A stretch of 64,000 nt of DNA from assembly GCA_001179505.1 (NCBI GenBank), contig CDMY01000223.1, positions 1 to 64,000 of the forward strand. The letters are read 5' to 3'. A program made the position numbers and the translations under genes. The stretch's first letter is position 1. Every line of letters starts with the position of its first letter. Shown here one piece after another: positions 35,542-46,683 of this stretch. Below the pieces are notes generated by a model that did not search any database, was not told the origin of the DNA, and saw nothing but the letters and a program-made list of their open reading frames with translations. This DNA comes from Vitrella brassicaformis (lineage: Eukaryota; Sar; Vitrellaceae).

Positions 35542-38500
35542 ATGGCGGCTACACCGCAGCACCTGTATGACGTCATGTGGTACTCATCCGCTTTCCTCGA
35601 CCTGCCCGAACTCCTCAAGCTCGAGACAGGTGATCCCCACGAGCAAAGCAGCAAGGAGGAGGGTGGTGCACGGTGGAGAAAGGCCAGGAGGGCACACTGC
35701 TGAAGGCCCATGAATTGATCTGCCGCTCTTGTGGATGGTTTGTGTGCCGGGCAGTTTGCAAGCAGATCAGAGCCCTGCTGCACCCCAAGAACTCATCAGG
35801 CGTCTGGCAGCTACAGGTACCTGTGGCTGCACACGCGAGCACGGGCGCCTTGTACAGCCCCACACACATCCGTCCTTCGTTGATGCGTCCGTCCGTCTTT
35901 GTCTGTGAGGGCAGTATCGGCGCTCCTTCGGCAAGAAGACCAACATCAGACTCATCCAAGGCAGCGCCCACCACCCCCGCCCCTCACCGACAGCCGCAAA
36001 CGCTTCCAAGTACACCCCTCTGCCTGAGGAATCCTACCGCGGTGCCCTTCGTCGAGGCACAGCGCTCAAGAACTTCGCTGTCAACCCATCTTTGGGTGAG
36101 CTGCGGTGGGGCCAGGCCAAGTGTGTGAATCCGAGGGATGAGATGAAGCGCAGCCGATCGAGCATCTTCGTCCTGCGCGGATATCTGTATGTGTTCGGTA
36201 AGTGCGGTAAGTAACCAACCACCATGCCTTATTCCCTTTTGCCGTACTGGCTGGCTGGCTTGTTTGTTACTGACTGCTATGGATCGTTTGTTTGTCTGTT
36301 TGGTCAACTATTAAATCAGGTGGTGTGGTTGGCGGCAGAGATGAGCACAAGAGCTACAAAACCGACCTATGGCGGTAAGTATGGGTACATGAAACACGCA
36401 ATCACAGGCACTCACTATCTTTCTACCCATGCCTTGATTGACAGTTTGTCGTTGCTGTCCCTGCTCTGCACCGGCAAGTACAAGTGGCAGCAGTGTGTGG
36501 TCGACGGCACCCCGCCCGCATCGTCCGACTCCCTCACCCTCACATCCATCAACCTCGAATCGCCCCTCCCAACGCACACCGCCCGGCCACCGTGGCCACG
36601 ACGCTTCTTTGCAGTGGGCGGGCCGACCGGCCCTCGTGATATGCGAGACAGGGACGACCTCTGGGGTGTGTTGGAGATCGATCGCAAGACCGGTGGAGAT
36701 GAGCACGGTGGCAGCGTGCTGCAGTATCGGTGGTTGAGCAAGCGAGAGCTGCAGGAGGGCCAGCAGGAGGTCACCAAAAAACGACGAGTCTCTGCGCTCC
36801 ATCGGTGGGCGAAAGGACGCAGAGAGCGGGAGAGAACGAAAGTGCGTCTGTGTTGGTTGATTGCAGTCGCTTCTTCACGGAGAACTTTCGACGCCACTTC
36901 ACGTGTACGTTTGTGCCCATCCGGTCGTTGGCACACCCCAAGGGCTACATCTTCATCTTCGGCGGCAAAAGCAACACGACTGAGTGGGGCAGAGCAGCCA
37001 GTTGACCGACATAACGACGCATGCTATTCCCGTGTTGTCTGCTCCTCAGCGAAGCGTTGGATTCCTCGATCATCGTCGACGTGGCGACCTGGTCGTTCGA
37101 CGACAAGTGAGAGCCTTCCATTCCCATTCCCCGCCACGACCACTCTCATATTGTCTGTCTGCCTGTCTGTCCGTGTCAGCGACGAGTAAGAAGCTCTCCC
37201 ATTCGCCACCACAGCTGACCTTTGTCACCTTGTCTGTCTGTCTGTCTGTCTGTGCGTGTCAGGGATCATGAGTTGTTCGACCTCCACCCGACAGCCCGTC
37301 TGAACCACACGGCCACCCTCGTCAAAGACCGCTATGTCTTCATTATCGGCGGAGAAGGCAAGCTCAACCAATAGATGTGGTGTGTTCTCGTGCCAGCTGG
37401 AGTCAGACAGCGCCCCTTTTGGTTGTATACATGTATGGTGCAGAGTGGCACCTCGGGGACGGTGAGGATTTTTGGAACGGCGAGCCGCGTTTCGTACCTG
37501 CCCGTTTCGTGCAGCCTCCAAGGCTGGACATATTCGACGGAAATACCAAAAAGTTCGCCTCACCACATCGCTGGTTATGACACTGCCTCTTTGCCGTGCT
37601 GTGTGTGACAGGTGGATTCGATTCGATCGCCTCCCATGGACTGCCCGCGGCACCAACCCGAGTGTCGATGGTCAGTGACACTACCGGCTCACACGCAGAT
37701 GCAATACACCTGATTTTCTTCTGGTCAGCGGCTGTCGGGCCCTACCTGCGGGGTGTGGACAAACGGCATCTCGAGCACCGATGTGACTTCGCCCGCCACA
37801 CAGCTGTGCTGGCAGGTCAGTGGCAGGCAGGCAGGCAGGCAGGCTGGCGGAGTAGGAGAGGCTGGCACTTTTGTGTGTGTGGGCCTCTGTGTTGACTTGC
37901 AGGTGACAAGATCGTCATCAACTTGCCCTACGCCCACCACGAGGAGGCCGACCTCGGAGTGTTGGGGGGCCTCAAGACCATCACCTTCGACACCAAGACT
38001 GGCCGATTCAGCAAGCCGGCATTCGCCACACGGCCTCAGAAGATGTCCGCCACAGCCCCACCCCCCGGCACGACCCCGCATCCGACGCCAAGCCGCCCCT
38101 ACAAGCCCTACGAGCCGCCGCCTGCAGCGTGTGCAGCTGCCGTGTGGACGGGCAGGTGGGTGGGTGCTGTATGCTGTATGCAAAGACGGACATGGTGACA
38201 CTCCCGTCCATCCATGTCTTCGTTGGTTGCAGTGAGTTGATTCTGTACGGCGGTGGGAGTCTGCTGGATGAGGCGTGGAGGAAGGGCGACTTCGACCTAG
38301 AGTACGACAACGACGCCCGGCATGACCAGAAGAAGCACTCCGAGGTCAGTGTGCTGGGCGTGATGGATCGCAAAAGGACCAAAGACCAGATTGTACCCGT
38401 AGATCGATGCCAGGAGGAGGTACAGACACACAGGAGAGCATCTCCATCCCCTCGATCGGCTGCGTCGTTGTGCATTCATGTGTGCAGGTGTTGCCGTTCA

Positions 38501-39336
38501 GCCGTCGCTATGTGTGGAACCGCCAGCTGTGGCAGATGGACACGAGCGGAGATGATGCTCGCTTCGATGTCGACATGTGGGATGACGAAGAGCAGATCGA
38601 GCAGCAGTGGTATGAGGAGCGGCAGGCCATCGCCGAGAGCAAAGCCAAGGAGAGGCAGCAGCTGAGGGAGAGGGGGGTGGAGGTAGAGATAGAGAGCGGT
38701 GAGGGTGACGAGTGTGACGACATGGAGGGCTACACGTAGGAGGACATCAACGATCATCTGTGGGGCAAGCCACTGCCATACAACAAGGTCTTCGGCAAAC
38801 CCATCACACCCACGCGCCACCAGGCCCTCCCCAAATTCTTCACTGTTACGGGGTAGGGCGAGAAGAAAAAAGACGCCGTCTGTCTAGCTCTCGGTGTGTC
38901 ATGCATGTGTGTGTGTGTGTAGTGTATTGTCTGTGCAGCATACTTCGCAGCGACCCCATGCACTGGTGCCCACGACACGTCCACATCGAGCCAACAGGAG
39001 ACAAGACGCCCATCATTGTCTGCTTGCTGCCCCTCTTCTCCACTGCAGGACGCTGCCGAAGGATGACTCGCGGGCCAACGCCACACAGACCAAAATCACC
39101 ACATTCTTCCCGCCACCGTAGGGGCCAACCACACACCCAGACAGGCAGCTCACAGAGATCCATCCATCCATGCCTGTCTGTCTGTCTGTCTGTCTGGGTG
39201 CCTCGCCTCGTTCAGCCGTGTGAAGCCGCTTCTGGTGCAGTTATCGCTGACGGCGTTCTTCCCCCTGACGTCGGCGTGCCGCCAGACCATCAACTACGGA
39301 TACAGAGGCACCAAGAGAAAGAGATCCGATCGATGA
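35542..39336 (+). pseudogene. kelch-repeat protein, copy 2, with one in-frame TAG
   Basis: The same exon plan as copy 1, starting MAATPQHLYDVMWYSS at 35542. Kelch blades include YLYVFG, GYIFIFGGK, RYVFIIGGE and LILYGGGSLLDEAW. At 38737-38739 a TAG replaces the Glu codon found in copies 1 and 3 (DMEGYT-stop-EDINDHL). The frame downstream is otherwise open and similar: HQALPKFF, then QTKITTFF near 39090, then QLSLTAFF near 39240, ending KRKRSDR at 39336. Translation would lose all PIP-like motifs unless the stop is read through or skipped by splicing. The N-terminal third is the most diverged of the three copies. I call it a possible pseudogene rather than a certain one, because no other lesion was seen. 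Confidence 0.6.
37231..37253 (+). repeat. (TGTC)n tract at intron 3' end
   Basis: TGTC repeats immediately upstream of the GTGTCAG acceptor of an intron in kelch copy 2, standing where a polypyrimidine tract would be. Confidence 0.85.
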
Positions 39337-39794
39337 GTGAGGCGAAAACAGAGCTAGAGCTACCATTGACGGGAGAGAGGGAGGATGATTGCTGTGTGAT
39401 GTGATGTGATGTGCATGCCCTCCCTGATGCAGATCAGCGCAGCAGTGCGGGTGGGGTGGTCACCATCGCAGCCAGCCAAGGGCTTGTAAATAGTAGCTAT
39501 CCTTGGGTGTTGACGCCAGTGGGTGTGTGCGTGTGATCTGAACGGTTTTGACACAGTTCAGCGTGTGTGTATTTGTTGTCAATGGGTTGCGTGTCTATTG
39601 GTATGCCACACGGCTCACTGATTGGCCAGGTTGAACCGTGGCTGAAACGTCCTCCGCCTACAAGAGCGCGCTCACTGCCAACAGCTGCAGCAGCCAGCAT
39701 CTGTCGGTCACACGCAAGGCGGGGGGACTCTCCCACTCTCTTGAGTTGCGAGCTCAAATGAGATCGTTGCTCAACAAAAAAGCGCTTGGAAGAG
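39337..39794. other. intergenic region upstream of FAD oxidoreductase gene
   Basis: No gene is seen. It contains GTGATGTGATGTGATGTG near 39396-39413, the box TGCGAGCT at 39747-39754, and ATTGG pentamers near 39598 and 39622. Confidence 0.5.
39747..39754 (+). promoter_or_regulatory. TGCGAGCT promoter box
   Basis: Exact octamer in sense orientation 41 bp upstream of the ATG at 39795. Confidence 0.5.
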
Positions 39795-41955
39795 ATGCTG
39801 CGGCTTGTGTGCATTGCCATATGGGTGGTGCATGCCTATGCCAAGCCGCACGGCCCGTCGGTCATCCCGCCTGAGAATCCAGGTGAGCCCCGTGACTTCA
39901 AAAAAGCACTCTTGAATGGATGGTGATGCGTGCCGCTGTAGATGACCCTGTTTATCTGCATCCGGGGCACTCGAAGTCTGTGCTGGTCATCGGCGGCGGC
40001 CTTGCCGGCCTCTCGGCAGCACTCGAGCTGGCAGAGAGGGGTGTCCGTGTGGTCCTGAAGGAGGTCGATGAATACGTCGGCGGCCGCGTCAAAGCCAGGC
40101 GCACTATCCCGAGGCATCATGGTGATTCAGATGAGCCGGGCTGGTTCAACGGGACGGTGTCGGTCGAGCATGGCTTCCATGCCTGGTTCAAGAACTATTA
40201 TCAGATGAAGGTGAGCGGAGCGCGAAAGCCAGCCGCGTGTCGTGTTTGAATGGATCCATGCTCACTGCAGGACGTCCGTGACAGGTTAGGAGTGTCCCAT
40301 CTCTACCGGCCGTGGCCGGCTGTCCACTATCGATTCAGACACTACAAGCCTGAAGTCATACACAGCGAGGTGCAAACACCAGAGGGCACGACGACGAGCG
40401 TTGTGAGTGCCTGTCATTGTCTTTGTGTGTTTATTGACGAAGGGCCCGTATCCGCTCAATCTGCTCCGCATCGTTCGCGAGAGCCCCAACCTGTCGGTGC
40501 TCGATGCCGTCAGGTCGCTTGGGAGCATCAAGGAGCTGGCATTCTTTGACTACACTACCGTCTTCAACAGGTGGGGACGGCAGATAAAATTGACGAGCCG
40601 CGCACTTGGTGTATGTGTGGATTTGTATGCTGTGCAGGCTTGATAATGTGACATTCGAGCAGTGGGCCAAGTCGGTGTCCATTTTGAAGAGGTTCTACGA
40701 CATCATCTTCGCCCCGTCCCTCAGTGTGACGCTGAACGAGCGCGGGACGCTGTCGGCGGCAGAGATGCTCACATACCAGCAGCTGTACTTCCTCTCTGAC
40801 CCTCATGCAAGCGACCGAGAGGTCAGCCACAATCACGCACAGACATAACCCGACTGCCCATCATTGCAGCTGCTGTGTCGGTCCTCTCTGTCTGCAGGTG
40901 GCCACAGCCGACTACGGGACTGCTCTACTCAATCCTTGGGTTGACCGCCTGCGGTCCCTCGGCGCCCAGGTCATCACCAATGCGTCCGTCGATGCTCTCG
41001 ATGTCACGCTTGACCAACACAGTGGCGAACTGCGCGCAGCTGGAAGCGTCGATGTGGGTGGCGGCCACTATGATGGCGTGGTGATTGCTGCTGACCTGAA
41101 GGCCGTGCAGAGGATACTCAAGCGGACGGTCGAACACACGCAGAAGGATACGGCAGCGAGCCAAGCAAGTGAGACTGACATGAGTGCGCCGCATCACCAG
41201 CCGACAATCACGGAACCAATGTGTGTGCCTTGTCTCCGTGACTCCATTCATTCATTGTTCACTCAGTCCTCTCCCGTCTGTCAGCCCTGAGCGACCGCGT
41301 GAATGCCCTCCCCATCGCCCCCCCATACAAAGTCATCCGCGTGTGGCTCGACCAACCTCTCAATGCCGACCGGCCCGACATCATGGAGACGCCTGACTGG
41401 TCGCCCGTCAACCTCGTGGCGCAGTACCACATGCTGGAGGATGACGCCAGTGAGTGGGCGAAGCGGACCGGCGGGGCTGTGGTGGAGTTCCACTGCTACA
41501 CCTGGACACGGCCAGACACGAGAGATGAGGAGGTGTGGGGGGTCATCCGACCAACGGTCGTCATGATCCTCCCAGAAGTAGAAGAGCGGTCCATCCGCGT
41601 TGTCGGCTACCACGTCGAGAGCCACCACAACTTCCCCTCTTTCAGCAGGGGCACCAACGCCGCCCGACCAAACTTCGATACGCCCCTCCAGCAGGCAAAC
41701 ATCACCAACCTCGCCTTTGCGGGCGACTGGCTGCGGCCCACATACCCATCTGCTCTGATGGAGAGGGCAGTGTCGACCGGTCGTCAGGCGGCCAACCTGT
41801 TGCTGAAGCGATTTGGTGTGCAGCAGGTGCCTTTGGTCGTGCCACCGACGAACGGGCCGGGGCTGCCGTTTGGTGCTGGTGTTGATGGTGGTAACACGAA
41901 AGGGGAGAGGGGAGGTAGGGGTACTGGTGGTGACGAGGCGTTGATTCATGCTTAG
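39795..41955 (+). CDS. carotenoid-type FAD oxidoreductase (CrtU/phytoene desaturase-like), secretory or plastid-targeted
   Basis: Start at 39795 with a clear signal peptide (MLRLVCIAIWVVHAYAKPHG). Exon 2 opens the Rossmann FAD fold: SVLVIGGGLAGLSAALELAE, then the VGGRVKAR motif. VEHGFHAWFKNYYQMK resembles the HGFHxxxxNYY signature of isorenieratene-synthase-like (CrtU) and related amine-oxidase-fold enzymes. The C-terminal exon (about 41268-41955) carries NLAFAGDWLRPTYPSALMER, the FAD-closing motif of carotenoid desaturases. About eight exons are present, without frame breaks. A substrate cannot be assigned; a carotenoid or other polyene in the plastid is the best inference from family and leader. 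The C-terminal Gly/Thr tail is lineage-specific. Confidence 0.8.
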
Positions 41956-42295
41956 TGGGGGCTGGAGCTCTCGGCGCTCATTTGTGTGTGAATCGATGTG
42001 TAGTGTGAGATTGCTTATGTGTCTGTGTTGTCTCTTCCTTGTCCTCCTTGTACCTATGTATGGATGTGTGTGTGCGTGCATGGATTGTTTTTCCTGCACC
42101 CACCCACTGGGGGAGGACAGCGGCCCAAGGCCGCCTATGTGTGTGTGCGGCCGCCTATGAGTGTGTGCAGTGTGGATAGCTACAGCCGGACATCAACACA
42201 TGTATGTATGTATGTACGTCATCATTCATGTGTAAAGTAAGGAATATGTCTCGTATATGTTTATGGGCTACAGTATGCCGCGGAAACCAGAAACC
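41956..42295. other. intergenic region, TG-rich
   Basis: The 3' flank of the oxidoreductase gene. GGCCGCCTATG followed by TGTG-type sequence occurs twice near 42130-42165, and TGTA repeats lie near 42200-42216. No gene is seen. Confidence 0.5.
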
Positions 42296-42411
42296 GGGAT
42301 CAATTGTCAGTCGTTTGAATCGTTTACATTTACATGTAGAACCGTGAACCGGAATCAATTGTCTGTCTCAAATGACTGACATTTGATTTCCTGTCGATTG
42401 GACTAGGGTAA
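42296..42411 (+). repeat. left arm of inverted repeat (TIR-like)
   Basis: Starts GGGATCAATTGTCAGTCG and ends GGACTAGGGTAA. Pairs with 43329-43440. The outer block of about 36 bp and the inner block of 44 bp (41 of 44 identical) are conserved, while the middle is diverged. The arm also contains an internal direct repeat (GATCAATTGTC/AATCAATTGTC). Confidence 0.85.
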
Positions 42412-42553
42412 GTCAGGTGAAACGGTGTTGCCTGTGTGCGAACGTCCGGCAATCAAGTGCCGCCAAGAAACCACACCTTCTTCATCAACACACCCCGCAC
42501 CTTCCTCTGCATCTCACGCCGTCACCACTTCCCCTATGGTTGGTTGCTGAGGC

Positions 42554-43116
42554 ATGGCGGGGGCACCAGACCGTACCGAGGAGGAGATCCGGTGCGGCTG
42601 GAAGCATGAGTCCATTTCCCTTGAGGCCGCGCTCAAACAGGGTCTGGAGCACTGGCTCACGGTGAGCCTGAGGAAGCCTGCCATGCGCCACTACAACGCC
42701 ACAGCTGTCAACACGGACAAGACCTACCATGCAAACGCCTACGTCGGCAACACTGGACAGGTCAGTCCGCCATGCAGCAGCCGCACATGGGTATGCCAAA
42801 CAGATCGGGTGCGCGTGACGTGTGTGCAGCACGGAGTGACCATCATGGACGGCAAGGGCTTACGGGCACTCCTCCTCCTCAAGAAGGGCAAGCGGGGCTG
42901 GCGCTGGGACGACTCGAGCGTCGCCCGTCACATCTGGCCCCTCATGCAGCGGACCTACGGGCACGCCAAGCCACGCGACGTAAGCCAAGGATGGAACTGC
43001 GCATGTGTCAGCTCATGTATCAGTTTCTGTGCCAGTATGGATACTGCCCCACGTGCGGCGGCCACACACCTGTGCCCAAGCTCGAACCCAAGAGTGCCCA
43101 GACCGGGCAGGAATGA
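42554..43116 (+). CDS. unidentified small protein with C-terminal CPTCGG zinc motif, enclosed by inverted repeats
   Basis: Three exons: 42554-42760, 42830-42979 and 43012-43116. Protein begins MAGAPDRTEEEIRCGWKHES and continues HGVTIMDGKGLRALLLLKKG, KRGWRWDDSSVARHIWPLMQ. The last exon has YGYCPTCGGHTPVPK, a possible half zinc ribbon, and ends TGQE. The second intron (42980-43011) would be only 32 nt. Keeping it unspliced would replace the CPTCGG end with another sequence in the same frame to about 43150. The length is about 153 aa. There is no transposase, integrase or DDE feature. The family is not recognised. Confidence 0.6.
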
Positions 43117-43735
43117 GACCATCTTCCTGCCTTGGGGCGCTGTCACGTAGACAGCACATAGCCGGCGCCCCCTAGAGATAGAAGGATGATGAGCGTTAGC
43201 AGCTGTGGATGGATCTGCCTAGGCGTCCATTGTGGCTTCTTTGCGTTCCGACTTCTAGCTACAGTCAGCAGCTTTTCGGGCGTAGATGTCATCCCGGGGT
43301 CTCACTTCATGTTGTCGATACTGGATGGTTACCCTAGTCCAATTGACAGCTAATCAAATGTCAGTCATTTGATTTTGAGTTAATGACAGGAGGAAGCGGT
43401 TCTCTAAATGTAAACGATTCAAACGACTGGCATTGATCCCTACTTTTCCTGGGATGCAGGGCTGGCCGCGCTCCCCTCCCCCCAGTTGCCTGGCAAGGCG
43501 ATGTGTCCGGATGGGGGCAGGCAATACCGACCTACCCATTCATGTCAGTCGATGTCCGTGTGTTGCGTGGGCTGTTGCATGTGCATGTGGACATATATCG
43601 CATTCATTCATCTCCATCAATGTCTGATTATCGATCATTCAGCATACGTATGCATATGGGGGATATCTCTCTGTACACACATACACGCGCACGCACACGA
43701 CACTCCTGCTGGGGCCTGCATGGATCTCTCCCACT
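43117..43735. other. intergenic region with right inverted-repeat arm
   Basis: Lies between two convergent genes. Besides the repeat arm at 43329-43440 no gene or other structure is seen; CA/CG-rich sequence lies near 43675-43700. Confidence 0.5.
43329..43440 (-). repeat. right arm of inverted repeat (TIR-like)
   Basis: The reverse complement begins GGGATCAATGCCAGTCG and ends GGACTAGGGTAA, matching the left arm at 42296-42411. No obvious target-site duplication flanks the pair. Confidence 0.85.
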
Positions 43736-46411
43736 TCACTGGGGCTCTTCGGCAGTGGCTGTGCCGCCTCCACCCTGCACTGCTGACACCGACACACCAG
43801 CAGCGGTGTCGTGTGCGCCCTCATCGACACCCGCCACCCCAACCTCTCCCGTCTGTTGTCTCTCCTGTCCACCCGGCCCCTCCTCCCTGTCTGCCTGCCC
43901 CTGCTCTTCGACCACCGGCGGCAGGCCCGCTCTGTTGTCGTCTTCGTGCTCTATCGTGGCGTAGATGCGCGCGGTGATCTCGAACTGCGACTCCTCGTCT
44001 ATGTCGGTCCACTCGCTGTCCTCAACCATCACCACCCCCACCCCTCCAGCCCCACCGCGAGGCACAGCACCGTCACCCGAAGCGGCCACTGGGGGTGAGT
44101 TCTCGATGGTCATTGAAGGCGCCACCCGTGGCACCGCGTGCACGTGAGCTGTCACCTTGCCCTTCTCCGCCAGTAGGCGGAAGGGCGAAAGGCCGCCGCT
44201 TGCTGCCTTGGTGGGCCGCATGGATCGTCTGCTTGTCTTGGTGGCCTTGTGTATGTGTGTGGCGAGGGGGACGGTTGGGCGAGAGGTTCGCCGCCGCAAC
44301 GGGACGGGCGGCTTAGGGGAGGCGGGCAGGGGGGTGGGGCGGGGGGACGGGTGGGGGTCGAGCCTGGCGAGCAGCGCTTTTCGCTTCCTCTGCAGTGTGG
44401 CGAGAGCGTCGAAGGTCGTCGCTGCCTCATCTGCAGCATACATACACAGGCACAGCATATGGCATGTGTCATCTGCAGTGGCTGCTGCCGTCACCAACCT
44501 GTTTTGGCCGTGCGGTCGATCTCTACGGTCTCGAAGCAGTGCGCCCAGTCGCTCACCGAGAAATGCATCCACTGAGACGTACACACAGCCTGACGAGAAA
44601 CCAAGACACACATGCACACGCCACCTCCGAGACACCACGCAACGAGGGCAAGCCAGTGGACAGCTGAGCTGAGTGACCAGTTTGGCATCTGGGTCTAGTG
44701 AAGGGTCCGCCGCTTTGTGGATGGCCTCGAGCGCAGGGCTGGACCGCTGCTGCAGAGTCCACGCGATGCTGACACAGAAACAACAGAAAGAGGAACGAGG
44801 AACCGGGTGAGTGACAATGCCCGTGTGGTCATCAAGGTGCAGTCAATGCGTACGCGACGAGGGCATCGAGGTCGATTTCCATGCCAGTGGCCTTGAGGCT
44901 CCTCATCGGCATGCCACGACGCACCACATCACACACCTGACATGACATGACAGGCACACGGAGCAGAGGTGATGCACGGCCGTCAGCGTGAAGCGTGTCT
45001 GACGCACCTTGGGTATGACGCCTGCGAGTTTGGGGTTGCCCGACACATCCAGGTGCAGCAGCGGGCCACACGTGCGGGGAATGCGATCCAGCAGACGCTG
45101 ATGACAGACAGGGACATCGACTCGACACACAGATTGGGTCTGAAGATGGTCTATAAACGGGTACCTACCTTGAGAAGCCGCCGAATCAACTCGCTATCAA
45201 CTAAGCCGTTATTGCGCTGCCCATAATCCACACACACACGAATGAGGAAGATGCACAAACAGCGTCTCTGATGTATGGGTGCTTCAGTCCCGTGCTCACC
45301 AGCGACAATCGCGTCAGCCGCGGCAGGCCATTCATCAACACAGGAAGCAACACTGCAACACGCATACGGACCGATACCCCAATCACAGCGCGCCACCTGG
45401 CCACACCCCTCTGCCTTTCTTCGTTGATCAATCACCTTCTAGCCCTCGGTCGTCAAGTGAGCACCCGCCCAGCGCCAGAGCCTGCAACTTGGCGCATCCC
45501 GCATCCATGCGGCCGGGCGATGACATGCTGTCGCCACCCAGTATCTTGGCCAGGGCCTCCACACCGCCCACGGTGCCGCGACCGGACTGGTAACCCAGAT
45601 GGATGCCTGAAGAGCAGAAACAAGGACGCAACTAAACAACATGTGTGGCTGCTTGGTGGAGTCACCTGATAGGTCGAGGCTCAGCAGGCATGGCGGCCGC
45701 TTGCTACGAGGGGAGACCGTCATGTGTGTGCCTAGCGAACTGATGAAGCATCAGGCAACACGTCGCTCGTCGTCATGATACAGGCAGGAAGTTGAGTGAG
45801 AGGCTGACCTGAGGAAGTGGAGAATGGCCGTGCTGTCCTCCACCAGGCTCTTCTTGTTGCGCACCCTCAGCGTGCGGGCGAGCGATGCCTTCTTGGTATC
45901 GCCTGCACCAACAGATGCATGCCAACGTGCATAAGTACCAATATGCGAGTGTGCATTCACCGCATATCTTTTCACCTGGCGAGGACTCATGGGAGGCCGT
46001 CAACGAGATCTGCGTCAAGGGAATAGGCTGCACAGACACACACACGCCCATACGCACAAATGTGTGCATGTATTCCTTCCTGAACAGCTATCTTACCAGC
46101 TTCAGAACCTCACACACGGGATCCAAGGCGCGAACCTCCAACAAATCTGTCATCAGTCAGTGAGATGCAAACAATGAATGAATGAATGAATGCAGAACTG
46201 TCGAGCTTAACTTACCGACTTCCAGTTGCAGTTCCTTTTTCTCCAGGCCAGCGACAACCTCAGGCAGCGGCTGCAGCGACAGTACTCCGCAGATGCGAAC
46301 ATACTGCCCGGCGGCTCTCGGCACTCGTCGGCTGCCGGCCACTCGGACGCGGCCTCCGGAGGCCGTCTGCCTCGCCTTGCCGGAATGCTTGGATGAGCCA
46401 GAGACCTTCAT
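43736..46411 (-). CDS. leucine-rich-repeat protein with disordered C-terminal region
   Basis: Start at 46411 (MKVSGSSKHSGKARQTASGG, basic). About eleven exons. LRR (RNase-inhibitor-like) units are visible: LLSLDLSGDS, LQALALGGCSLDDRGLEG, LTRLSLVSTGLKHPYI, LLHLDVSGNPKLAGVIP and MRSLKATGMEIDLDAL. An exon with KKSLVEDSTAILHFLRS sits between the first units. The C-terminal exon below 44430 is a disordered Pro/Arg region followed by acidic Glu/Gly sequence, ending EEPQ at 43736. It is probably an intracellular scaffold (no signal peptide), but the partner is unknown. Exon boundaries in the N-terminal third (45900-46200) are tentative. Confidence 0.7.
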
Positions 46412-46683
46412 CTTCACGTTTCAGCTATTCCACACCTTCATCTTGACGTCAGCTATTCCATGATTGCTACTGGCGCGAGCTTGCAAGCCTTCGCGACCAT
46501 CTGCAACACACGTGCACCGTCACCCACGTGACAGTGCACTCAGCAACGCAGAGCGCGTCAAGATCTCGGCGCCGGCTCGCCGAATCCCTTCCCCCACGCA
46601 CCCCCAAATCGCCCAGCCTCCCCCTCTCCCTCCCTCCATCCCAGTCCCCCTCTCTCGCCTCCTGGCCATCTCAGCCCACCAAG
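46412..46683. promoter_or_regulatory. bidirectional promoter
   Basis: Divergent 272-bp region between the LRR and PP2C genes, with GCGAGCTT at 46475-46482 (GGCGCGAGCTTGCAAG context), 64 bp from the LRR start. Confidence 0.5.

Noticed and set aside
39598-39630. ATTGG pentamers as CCAAT-type promoter boxes
   Set aside because: Too short and found elsewhere by chance. The TGCGAGCT box is the better-supported recurrent signal.
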